The notes under the pieces: generated by a model
What the model saw: only the letters and a program-made list of their open reading frames with translations
The model's database searches: none
What the model was told of the DNA's origin: nothing
In this document: one piece after another, positions 19,706 through 29,431 of the stretch
How positions within the stretch are numbered: position 1 is the stretch's first letter
Layout: each line of letters opens with the position of its first letter
Program-made: the position numbers and the translations under genes
Assembly (NCBI GenBank): GCA_019915135.1
Contig: JAHLMK010000010.1
Location: 682,001 to 746,000, forward strand
DNA length: 64,000 bases
Reading direction: 5' to 3'
DNA from: Strobilurus pachycystidiatus
Lineage: Eukaryota > Basidiomycota > Agaricomycetes > Agaricales > Physalacriaceae

Positions 19706-20843
19706 ATGCCCGCGCCCGTCCTGCCTTCCTTTGCAGATACCCGCATTCAAGGCGTTCGACTTCGCTCGCCTTTGACCTCCTTTCAACATGACTTAGTCAC
19801 AGCGGACCTTGCGCTGAGCTGCGCCATGGAGATGTACAACTATACACGCTACTTCGTCGCGGTAGTTCGTCGTCCTGATGGGACCTTAGCTACGGAAGAC
19901 GACACTTGCCTCCTTCCCCAGCTCAAGCCTCCGGTTCATGCCTTTGGTCGTGACGAACCTCTAGACGTCCCGACCTTGCGTTATCTTTTGCACGTTCTGG
20001 TCAGTCTAGTTGATTTTGTCTCGACACCTTTCTCGTTTTAACGGATGGTCCTTAGGTCCGCTTTCGTTATATCTGGGAACCCGCTTTTCACTTCCAGAAC
20101 GGGGCCATTCCTCACGGTTTCAAGGCGCACTTCTTTCCTTTGTACTACACCGCCGTCAAACTTTGCAAAGCTTGGTTCGCCGAAGGCAATACCTTTGACG
20201 GTGAAGGCGCCCGCTTCCACCTGGGGGACCTTAACATGGACATCCTTGCGAGTCACCCTTGGTTTACCCAAGAGTTCATCGGACCTTTCATGGTGAGTTA
20301 AACCTGGTCTTTTCCTTTCATGTCTTGTGGTCGGCGCTGACCTTAGACGTAGGTCGAGGCCCACTTTGGTGGTTACTCCGGCTTTTCCACACTCCTTCGC
20401 TCGCTTTACATCGGGTCTGACGACCTGAAGGTCCTTCCTGTTCAGTATGGGGACCTTCCTGCCGACCTTGTCACGGTTATGAAGTGGTGGCCAGAGTTCC
20501 AACGTCAGAACTCTGCTCTTTACGGCTGGGACGACGCCTACGCGTTGGATAGACCTCCCAATATGCGTCGGTTGATCCCCGAGATTGACCTTCCCGCCAA
20601 TCGGGTCCGTGAACAACTTCGTAGTTTGAGGTCCGTTTGTAACTTCTGTGTTTCCAGCGCCCCAACCAGTCGCTGCCTATCATCGATCCACTGCTCTGGC
20701 TCATCGACTGGTCGGAGGCCACCGAAGTAGACTACGAACTCCTTGCTGCTAGTATGTTAGCAATCGACCTTCGCAACGCAGGACCTTTCTACGCCCGCCT
20801 TGCGAACCTTGCGGTCCCTCCTGATTGGAGTCGTTTTGCTTAG
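19706..20843 (+). CDS. Gene Z of E2: spliced, unknown function, first exon partly from a divergent source
   Basis: The exons are 19706-19999, 20056-20292, 20353-20604 and 20658-20843, encoding 322 aa in frame. From 19858 to the end of exon 1 it differs from E1 at 12 positions: 10 silent and 2 replacements (His/Arg and Arg/Cys). The following intron is also changed near 20030 but keeps GT..AG. The bias toward silent change supports real coding and past selection. The remaining exons resemble both other copies. The C-terminal part has LLWLIDWSEATEVDYELL; I know no matching domain. Confidence 0.77.
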
Positions 20844-21230
20844 TCCTTAGATGACTTCTTTTGACCTAAAGGTCGCTTTTCATTTCTTCCTTACGAATGT
20901 TCCTTATAGTCACATTGCTTTGTCTGTATTACTTTACTTGTAAAGCAGTTCCTTGTGGACCTTTTTATCGTCTAAGGTCCCTAGCCGCTGACCTTCGCGA
21001 CCTTTGGTATATCAAGGAGAGTCCTGGACTCTCCCCTTGACTTAAAGGTGCCAGCTAAGGTCCCTTGTTCTTGCATTCTTAGTGTTTTCACACGGTTCTT
21101 TGGAATACAAGAAGTTGTATATTTTTATAAAATACAACGGGGCGGGGAATGCGTATATGAAAAAGTGTCCTTTTGGCACTGACTGGTATTCGTGTATATA
21201 GATAAAAAAAGATTTAGCGGCGGGACGCTA
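20844..21230. other. Convergent 3' region between Z and X of E2
   Basis: A/T-rich spacer with TATTTTTATAAAATAC and A-runs, as in the E1 counterpart. No gene is seen. It lies between the end of Z (+) and the end of X (-). Confidence 0.4.
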
Positions 21231-22256
21231 CTAACGTCCCACCGCAATCTCGGCTACCTTCCTGAACTTCCGACGATTCTTCTCACTCAGGGAGAAGTAC
21301 AACGCTAGGACCTTGTCCACGTCCTCGGCGGGGTCAACACGGCTGGCGGAGGCAGAGGACGGCGCGCCTTGACGGCTGGCTCCTTCGCCCTTGTCCTGTC
21401 GTTGGGCCGCGCTGATCGAGGTGGTGGCCCCCTTCGAGGACTTGGTCGAGGCGGGAGGCGGGGCGGCGCTGACCTTTCCCTTCTGGAGGCGGGTGCGGGG
21501 CGCTTGGACCTCCTCGACGTCGGAGTCGCCGGTGCCCTCTTCGTCCGACGTTTCCTCCTTCTTCGCCTTGCCCTTCTTTCCCGCCGTGCTCTCGACGCGA
21601 CGGCGCTTCGCCGGGGGCTCGTCCTTCTTCCTCTGCTTCTCCTCCTTCCACCGCTGGTCCGCTTCCTTGGCGATGGCTTGCGCGGCGTTGGAGTAGTCCT
21701 GGTGGCGCCGGGCCCGGATCTGGGAGTCGGGCTTGTTCCTTGCCACGGCCTGCAACTGGGCGCGGACCTTCAGCGCGACCTCCTTCCACGGCTCGGGGAC
21801 CTGGCTTCGCCTCCATGCAACCCAGCACGGACCGTGCTGCCCGTCCTTCTCCTTGCACTGGTCGCAGGTGAAGCTGTTATTCTTCTCCGCGGGCGTGGCG
21901 TGGATCCTGAAGTAGGTGCAACCCAACTTCTGCTTGATGCACGGGACGCAGAAGCCGTCGTCGCGGTGGAGGGGGATACGCGGGTTGGTCTTGTCGCGTA
22001 CATCGAGGACGAAGTCGTCCTCCTCCTCGTCGCTGGCTTCGGCGTCTTCATCCAACTCGTCCTCCTCCTCCGGTTCCTCCTCGACGAACTTGCGCTTCTG
22101 GCTTCCACCAGTGGTGGCGCGCGCGACCGAGGTTTTCCGGGTGGGGGCGACGTCCTTGTCCTTCGGTTCCACTTTTACGACGACGGCCTTCGGCCTGGCC
22201 GGGGCATTAGCAAAGATTACGGGTGCGACGGTACGGTGAGCGACGTACTTGGTAAC

Positions 22257-23140
22257 TGTTACGACCTGAGCCCGCCGTGACAAGGACTCGCTCACGATGG
22301 CGCGCCTCTACGCTCCAACCGTGGCTTTCCTGCGGGCACAACACGCATATCTCCGGGACGCTTCCGTCCAGTCGCTTGGGAGGGATCGCGGAGGACCTCG
22401 ACGGATGCTCCTCCGTATCGCCCAGAGAGTGAACACCCAGGAGACCCCGTCTCCTGGTGTCGCGCGCTTCATCGGACCCGGTCCGAGATGTGGCGCATTG
22501 AGATCCTTCGTTCGAGGAGTGGGGGGCGATACCGGAGTCACCGAGGGAGGGCATGGGGGGAGCCCTTGCTCAGAGGGAGTCAGAGTATCCGGCAAGAGAA
22601 TGCGGAAGGAAACTTGATAAGGACGAAGTCTGACTATCTACTACAAAGAGCGTCTGTATTTATACGTCGACCTCTTGATGAATAACTCCTCTTCTCGAAG
22701 GTTCCGTCGGGAGCGCTCCCGACGCGTCGGGAGCGATGTGCTGCGGTAGCGCATGGTACCTTTGATCGAGCAAGGAAGGCGCGCTAGATCGAGCACCGCT
22801 GATTGGACGATGGGCGGGATAAGGCGGGATGAAGCGGGATAGGGCGGGCCGCCGCCCATGCCATGCGGGACTGATCAGAAGATAGCGATCATTGAGTCAT
22901 TCCTCGACCCAATGGGGCGTCGTTCGTACGGAGTGGCGGGAATCGAGGGGAGGCGGCCGACGGATGTGACGTTGGTCCGGCTAGCGAGGCGCGGCGAGGC
23001 GCGTAGGGATCTGATCGCGTTCCATCGGCAACTCCCGTGATGGCGCGACCTGTTCTTCGGGATAAGTTCTCTCCTATGTGGCGCACCCAATCTATAGTTC
23101 GTGCGCGATCTCGTGACAGGTCCACGACCGAGTCATGACA
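22257..23140. mobile_element. Solo LTR of a different retrotransposon family, 884 bp
   Basis: The insert begins TGTTACGAC and ends GTCATGACA, giving TG..CA ends with imperfect inversion. It is flanked by GTAAC at 22252-22256 and 23141-23145, a 5-bp target duplication whose single copy is seen in E1 gene X. It holds a TATTTATA-like box near 22656 and no coding frame of note. An LTR without internal sequence is the usual product of LTR-LTR recombination. Confidence 0.88.
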
Positions 23141-23831
23141 GTAACCGATTTGGGGCCACCCTTCCCTGCCGCGACGTATGGTCGACGCGCCGGGGGTTCC
23201 ATCTCGGGCTCGGGCGTGGGTTTGTGGTGCGAGGTGGGCGCTGGTGACGGGATTCGCGAGTCGCGGGGACTGGGCGACGCCTCCTGCGCAAGCTGCTGCA
23301 TGGTGGGGCGCGGAGTGCCCTCGTCGTCGACCTTGCTGTCGAGACTCGGTGTTTCGTCGCGCTGGTAGTCTGCGATGCCAAGCTCGGCGATCGCGCTTTC
23401 GATGAGGTTATCCATCGTCTTGAGGAACGACCTGCGGATGGGGAGGTCGTCGCGCTGCTTGCGCATCTCCACTATCAAGGCGCCCCAGAATAGGTTGGCG
23501 CGGTCCTGATCGTGCACGAAGTTCCAGAGATGGTCCAACTCCAGAAAACAACGCTGAGCGTCGTCTTCTGAGAGCCGGATCGCGAGCTCTGGGGCCACGC
23601 GGTCGTTGTTCAGGAAAGTGGTGGCTCGGGTGGGGCGGACCTGCTTTTTGTAGGCGGAGGTGGCGCGCCACGCGGTGCTGAGCGCGGTCTCCACTCGTTC
23701 GAGCGGAGTGGCTCTGCTGGCTGGTTTCGCCGCTAGCGCGTCCTGGAACGTTAGCCAGAATACCCCATTGTGCAGGTAGTCGTGGTACCCGGCCTTTTGC
23801 AAGATCTCCCGTGTCGTCGTTGGGTTGGCGC

Positions 23832-24050
23832 TAGGGCTTCAAAGTCCAGTCCAGTCCCGGTTTTTTGCTCAAATTCTCACTGGACTGAGACTGGATCATC
23901 AACTACTTATCAGTATTTGTAGCTGGACTGTAGACTGAACTACGGTTCAATGGTGGACCAGTCCACAGTCAGTCCAGTTTAGCAGTTTGGACTAGTTCAA
24001 CTGCACCCTCGGTCGGACCGGTCTAGACTGGTCCATGGACCGGTCTTTTG
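23832..24050. repeat. Left subterminal repeats of the hAT element
   Basis: After the inverted repeat the DNA is packed with short motifs of the form CAGTCC, GGACTG, GACTGG and CCAGTC in both orientations, and GACCGG near the inner edge. Such subterminal motifs are the usual transposase binding sites of hAT elements. The rest of 24157-24265 shows nothing. Confidence 0.7.
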
Positions 24051-24063
24051 AGTGCTGGTAGGC

Positions 24064-24156
24064 AAAATGAACCGCCCAAGAATCGAACTCGGGCCATTCA
24101 ATATACCATATTTGCGCAAGCACAACTAGGGCATTTACCACTCTGCCACATGGACG
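24064..24156 (-). other. tRNA-like Pol III element, left end of hAT
   Basis: On the minus strand there is an A-box-like TGGCAGAGTGG, a B-box-like GAGTTCGATTC and then GGTTCATTTT, whose T-run could end Pol III transcription. The T-arm can form but the acceptor strands do not pair, so it is not a functional tRNA. It may be a tRNA-derived SINE head or a tRNA relic. Confidence 0.5.
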
Positions 24157-24265
24157 TGGTCCATATAGCTTTTGAGCCTCCAAGTAGGTGCGTCAGCTCA
24201 AATGCAACAAAAAAAAAGTAACCAAGTTCAATTGAGTACAGTGAGTTAGCAAAATATGATGGACA

Positions 24266-25996
24266 CTAATCTACATCGATAATCTTGGGGAAAAAACGAA
24301 GCCCTCGCTGCCAACGAGTCTCTCGCTCTTCCCAGTACCGCCCCAGCTCCTCATCAGTTGCCTTGTACAGGCGTGCTTGCTCCGTGCGAAAACCGTTGGC
24401 AACCCATCGAAAAAGACCACCCGCCGTGTATTGGGTGATCGAATAACGACGTTCGCCTGGCTGAATACCACAGTTTGAATGAACAACAATGGCGGAGGGG
24501 ATAAAATTAGTGCAGCCGGAGGGGAACTCAATGATCAGTTTCAGATCCCAGCATACAAGCTGGCCGCCTCGTTTATGGTCAAATGGCCCCAAGGCGGTGA
24601 TCCCACACCACCCATCCGGCTTGTTTGCACTGTCCGCGTGTGGGTTGGTGACCGTGATGGGGCCACTGTTGACAGTTGTGCAGGAAAACACGCTGTTGTC
24701 GAAGTTGCGGCGCAGGCGAGGGTCGGACGCGTGGAGACTCTCCTGGTGCTCGGCGTACTCCTCGTACATGACGGGGTTGTAAGTTCGAAAGAGGGCTACA
24801 ATTGATCAGGGTGGGTTAAGATGAAAGCGAGGGCGGCAAGCGTACAGTTCATGAACCCGGAGAGACGTTTCATGGCACGGTTGTGGATAATGCTCTCCAT
24901 GAAACGCCGCACCGTCTTGGATAGCCGACGGTTACCCGGGCGCTGAACATCAAGTGAGTTAGCAGAAATTAGAAATGCATGACTCAGGACCCTCACCATT
25001 TCACCACCGCCGTATGAGACGCCAATAGCAGTGGCCGGAAATCCCCCCCGCTTGTGGGACTTCTCCTTCTTGGAGAAATGCACCCCTTGGCTCCCTTCCT
25101 CGATTGCACGCGTTATTTCCAACACGACCTCGCGGTGCCATTCCTCGCCCTCACGCGGACGACCCCCCACGACAATGAGGAGACGCCCGTGACGGTCCAC
25201 GACGAGGATAGTTCCGTTGCCATCGTGGCCTAGGTAGCGGAAGCCTAGGTCTTGTTGGAGTGCGTCGGCGTCGCGCCGATCCTTGGCGGGGTAACGACGC
25301 TGTCCTCCAAAGCCCGAGCCGTTGACGGGGAGCTCGGCAGCATCGACGTCGAGGACCGTGATGCAATCCATCGCCTCGGTGCGTCGTTTCTTGCAGACGT
25401 TCTTGACGCCGTCTCCCGTGGCGTCCTGAACGAGGGCGCGTTTCTTGGCGCGCCGCTGCTTCGAGCTGCGCACTTTGTGATTGTGGGTGCGGATGGGGGG
25501 GTCACGTGCAGGTTCTTCAGGGATGGTGGGTAAATGGGGCGGGGCGGGAGGGTGGGAGCGGGGCCGGCGACCGCGGGAGGCTTGTACGGCTGGATGAGGG
25601 GGCAACGGTGGAGAGGGTGAACGCGGAGGTAACACCTCGGGCTGCAAGAGGCCAAGAAGCGTTAGTAGAGGCGGCCGGGAGGCAGAAACCACGCACCACG
25701 TCGCTATCCGACGCGTCATCCGCGTCGCCGTCACCCTCCAGGTCGTCATCCTGGTCGGAGGCGTCGTCTCCAGCCGCGTCGAGTTCGGCAAAGCGCTGGC
25801 GAAGGAGGTCGGCGACATCGACATCAACGACGATGTACTCACAGCCCGCGTAGGGCGTGAACTCCCGGCCGGAGCGCGTCGTACGGCCCATGGCTGCAAG
25901 ACAGAGTCAGAAATGTTCATTCGAAATTATAAAAAAGAAAGAGAAGCAGCAGGTAAAAAGACCCCCACTCCGACGCGTGATGCGGTCGCGTCCCAT
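24266..25996 (-). CDS. TET/JBP-like 2-oxoglutarate/Fe(II) dioxygenase carried by the hAT element
   Basis: Enzymes of this family oxidise methyl groups on pyrimidine bases in DNA, using 2-oxoglutarate and Fe(II). The exons I can fit are a possible first exon from the ATG at 25996, then about 25893-25695, 25641-24997, 24942-24846 and 24795-24266. The introns are 48-54 nt, plus a longer first one. A second ATG at 25891 would also serve. The N-terminal region is acidic and Pro-rich with Lys/Arg clusters. A conserved core includes GFPATAIGVSYGGGEM. The last exon has HAD as the HxD metal motif, a distal His in VVHSN and an Arg in GERRYSITQY for 2-oxoglutarate, plus GWCGITALG and QYTAGGLFRW. All catalytic residues are present, so the enzyme could be active. 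Substrate and role on the element are inference. Confidence 0.82.
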
Positions 25997-27239
25997 GGTC
26001 GAGTCGTCGGGCACAACGCGCCGGTGTGGGGGTGAGCATGAAGAAGAGAGAGAGAAAAAAAGAAAGCAAACAGAAGGCAGACATACCTGCTTACAAGGTT
26101 CCAGCAGCGGGGTGCGTGTGTTGCTGGTTTGAGGTGGTGGTTGGGAGTCAAGCTTGGGTGGCAAAGCAATCAACAAATTATATCCAAACATCACGTGCAA
26201 AGCACTTACCAGCAATCCCACGTTGAAGGCGGGGGGGACGCGTCACACAGCTCGCGGAGATTCGCAGACGGCGGCGGTGGGGCGCGTGCGGCAGCTGTTA
26301 CGCGACAACAATGCGCAGCATGCCGCCGTTCGTCGTTGTGGTGGCTGGTAAAGTCCAAGTCCAACCCCGACCCGGCTTTGGACTTGCCGAGATCGATGAC
26401 ATCATCGATCTCGCCCTCTCACGGCTACCACCACGGCCAACACGACTGGGACGGCGACCGCGGCCACGACCCGGGCGCCGGCTACGAAGACGGCTCAATG
26501 CCCGCCCCGACGAAGAACGACGAAGGATGGGATATGGGCGCGGCTCGGCTGCATGACTTGAGTGCGCCGCTCGGATGCGGGCGCTTATTCCAGGTGCGCG
26601 CAATCCTTTGTTTTCTGCTCGAATACGCGGGCGTATTCGTTTGGTGGGCTGACTGATTCGTAGATCTGGATCTACGACGGGGTAAGCCCTCAACTGAGGC
26701 ACCCCTGCACCACTCCTCCTCCCCCATCACCCTCCAGCCCGTCACCGCAACTGCCGCCGCCCTCGCACGCCCTCGCACGCCCTCGCACGCCGTTGCGTCC
26801 ATCGCCCGTCCATCCCGCGCCCATCCCGCCGCCCATCCAAACCCCCTCGCCAAAACTGCGCAGCGGATAAGGGCGCTTATCCACTGCACGGTTTTACGAG
26901 ATGGCAGTCCAACGACGACGACGACGGCGATGCACGCTTGTCAGCCACCCTCGCCATCGGCGTATGAGATCCCACATCCCCGCCTGCCCGCCTGGTCCCC
27001 GCCCTTACCGCACGCATCTCGTCTGCATTTCTTACATTTCTGCTAACTTGCTACATTGTAAATTCTTAGAAGAATATGATGCCTTGTAGACTAATTAAAT
27101 GGAGTGATACATCAAGAAACTAGTCTACACCCCCTAGAATTGCCTCAACATCCATGTAAGCCACGCTCTCCTCATGCTGCAATGCGGCGAGGACGAGGAG
27201 CAGCCCCGCCACGCCCACCGCCCTTCCGTTGACGTTGAC
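25997..27239. other. Inner hAT region without a supported gene
   Basis: Several overlapping frames of 60-175 codons exist on both strands, but none shows a family motif or clear exon structure. A plus-strand frame near 26311-26590 followed by GTGCGC could be an exon; I cannot support it. A 10-bp tandem repeat (CCCTCGCACG, three copies) lies at about 26760-26790. The stretch from 27010 to 27180 is noncoding. Confidence 0.35.
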
Positions 27240-28274
27240 TCACCGCCCCGTCTTCAACATCTCGGTCCTCCGATGCATCTTCCTCCTCCTCCTCCTCCTC
27301 GCTAGCGTGTTCTCTCCCGCGTTTCCTCGCTCGATGCGCTGCTGTGTACCCATTCTCTCGATCCCGATAATTTCTGAATTCAGCAGGATTCTGCTTGGAT
27401 TTGCACGCCGCGCCGCCATATATTCCGCGGACTCTCGGCGGCGCCGTGCGTTGTACTCATCCGTTCCTCCAACCGTGCGTGGTCGTCCTGGCCGGCGCTT
27501 TGAGCCGGAAGTGATAGGCGTGCTGGCTGGTTTGCTCTGTGGCTGGGAGCGCGCTGACGAGTTGGCAGAGCGGGTACGCTTGGAGTGCGTGGGAGGCGGC
27601 GGCGGCGGCGGCGAAGTTCTGGACGCGGCTGCGCCTTTTGGACGACGCTGGCGACTAGCAGGCCCCCAGCCGGTGTTGGTGGACTTGGGGCGTGGCGGAG
27701 CACGAGGCGGGGCGGATGTATCATGGTCTGAGTCGCAGGATGACCCAGCAGGCGCGGGTGGAGGACCATCACGACCGCGACGAAGACGACGAAGGGGTTG
27801 AGGAGGCGGAGAAGGTGATGCGCGCGGCATGGGCGCGTGAGCGGGCGAGTCCGCGAGCTGAGGAGCCGACGTCCTGCTGAAGGAATCGCTCTCGGAAAAT
27901 TGAGGCGGGCTGGGAGAGAACGCGGGCGATTGAGACGGTCGAGATTGGGGTGGGAGTGGAGAAGTGGGAGCCGCTTTGTGCATGCGCGTATCGGCGTCCC
28001 CGCCCGCGTCGCTGCCCGTATCCGAGTCGGAGGAGCTGTAGTCAACAAGAGCCGCGGGAGGTGGTGGAGGTGGTGGAATGCGTAGGCTGGAGCGAGGGAA
28101 AGGGATGATTGCATGGGGGATGTTGTGCCGGTTTCGATAGATGCTGTCGTAGGCCGCACAGATTAGAGAGTGCTCGGCGGCGTCACTCGTCCGCATCATC
28201 TCCAGGAATGCGTCGGCGAGAGCTTGAGGCTCTCGATGTGAGGTCAGTCGCACGAAATACGCGGTGCGTGCCAT
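27240..28274 (-). CDS. AT-hook protein of unknown function carried by the hAT element
   Basis: The 344-codon frame starts at MARTAYFVRL; an in-frame ATG 20 codons upstream also exists. An N-terminal segment of about 65 residues looks folded (ALADAFLEMMRTSDAAEHSL). A long Pro/Ser-rich, low-complexity region follows. Near residue 250 comes KRRPGRPRT, an AT-hook core (RGRP-like, here PGRPR) that binds the A/T minor groove, followed by Arg-rich helices (NARRRRESAEYMAARRA) and a very basic tail. A DNA-binding role is plausible. It lies between the dioxygenase and the transposase on the same strand. I found no match to a named family, and hidden introns are possible. Confidence 0.5.
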   Translation of the reverse strand: MARTAYFVRLTSHREPQALADAFLEMMRTSDAAEHSLICAAYDSIYRNRHNIPHAIIPFPRSSLRIPPPPPPPAALVDYSSSDSDTGSDAGGDADTRMHKAAPTSPLPPQSRPSQSPAFSPSPPQFSESDSFSRTSAPQLADSPAHAPMPRASPSPPPQPLRRLRRGRDGPPPAPAGSSCDSDHDTSAPPRAPPRPKSTNTGWGPASRQRRPKGAAASRTSPPPPPPPTHSKRTRSANSSARSQPQSKPASTPITSGSKRRPGRPRTVGGTDEYNARRRRESAEYMAARRANPSRILLNSEIIGIERMGTQQRIERGNAGENTLARRRRRRKMHRRTEMLKTGR

Positions 28275-28754
28275 GATGGCGGTTGCGGACAAAGAGTGGA
28301 CTTGATCTTGATCACGATCAAAGCCCTCTCTCATGTATCTCTGCCGTTCGAAAATGCTCTGCCTCTGGTGAGCATTTCACGAGGTTTGACTTACAAACCT
28401 TCATGCTTTGCTCTCATACTCTTTCACAACCCAAGCCGCCCGCGTATTACAGGAACCTTCCAATGGGTGAGTACAGATGTCGTTAACATGCTACCTAAGG
28501 AAATTGCAACTCCCTCGGGCCTCAGGTGAGCTACTCACACTTGATAATTTACTCCGAGACTCCTCCCGGCACAGCGTGCTATATACTGTGCCTATGAACA
28601 TCTCAGGTGCATTGTAGTATTGCAAATGTTCAATGAAGGACTAAGGACTACGATTAAGGATCACGATCATCATCATCAACTTTCCTTCTGACCGCCACTA
28701 CAACTACGGCACAAGACGATTTCTTATCACCTGTACGGCGTTCGCTCACATTTC
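28275..28754. promoter_or_regulatory. Divergent intergenic region of the hAT element
   Basis: The 480 bp separate the AT-hook gene (-) from the small basic gene (+). They may hold both promoters. A GATCTTGATCACGATCAAAG inverted motif lies near 28302-28322, and short repeats such as AGGACTAAGGACTACGATTAAGG near 28637-28660. No gene is seen. Confidence 0.35.
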
Positions 28755-29409
28755 ATGGGCTGCGTCAAGAAGAAGAAGATGACTCGGCCTCGCTCTCAGG
28801 ACAATGACTGCACCAAACATGCCCAGCAAATGGCTGAGACCACTGGCACATCACAGACACGGGAAAGGAGGAATGAACAGAAGCAAGCATACAGGGATAG
28901 AAACCGCGAGCTGTGTAATCGTCGCGCACGCGAAAGCCAGGCAAGGTGCGTGGTACAATCCCTAATCACTTATCCTAACTCATAGATTTCCTTCCCAGAC
29001 GTCGTGCAGCAATCAAGGCGGGGCCGCCAGGAGCTGAGATGGCCCACCATTCACTGCGTCTTGTGCATGGTGTCCACTATCGCATGGCCCACCGCAACAA
29101 ATTGCGCGCTGCCAGTGAGCGCCGTCGATTTGAGTGAGTCCTTGTCTGGCATTTCTTGCTAACTCACCAGCTCCAGACACAAGTCCACCCTCGTGCAGCG
29201 TGTAGGATCACTCCGGTGCCCGGGAGACTACTCCTCGAGTGAGATTGCCTCCGTCCAGATGAACAACGCTTCTAAGAGATGGCGCCGAACAGGAGGAGCT
29301 TTGGGATACGACGAGATGTATGTACACTCCCTTCTATTTCGCCATTTCACACAACTTACAAGGTCTTAATAGATTAAATGAAGATGATGATAGTGCACAA
29401 AACAAATGA
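28755..29409 (+). CDS. Small basic protein carried by the hAT element, spliced
   Basis: The exons are about 28755-28943, 28999-29133, 29177-29318 and 29373-29409; splicing keeps the frame and gives roughly 165 aa. Introns start GTGCGT, GTGAGT and GTATGT and have CTAAC branch-like motifs. The first half is Arg/Glu/Lys-rich (RERRNEQKQAYRDRNREL, NRRARESQAR) and probably helical, and the second half has YRMAHRNKLRAASERRR and ends in acidic ILNEDDDSAQNK. An ATG eight codons into the frame is an alternative start. It is the only hAT gene on the plus strand and converges on the transposase 3' end, with only 22 bp between the stops. Family unknown. Confidence 0.55.
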
Positions 29410-29431
29410 TATTCTTTTTCATATGCACACT

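Larger units (their letters stand above)
12274..19857. repeat. Near-perfect palindrome joining E1 and E2
   Basis: The arms 12274-16050 and 16081-19857 are each 3,777 bp and are separated by 30 bp (16051-16080). Positions mirror exactly (sum 32131), so there are no net indels. I noticed at least four substitutions between arms (13170, 13699, 14617 and one near 15790). At 19858/12273 identity ends abruptly: the next 142 coding bases differ at 12 positions. Both arms hold gene Y, the start of gene Z and a truncated 3' LTR. Confidence 0.92.

Noticed and set aside
26758..26792. Short direct repeats as a CRISPR-like array
   Set aside because: The units are contiguous 10-mers without spacers, and the genome is eukaryotic. 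It is a small microsatellite.
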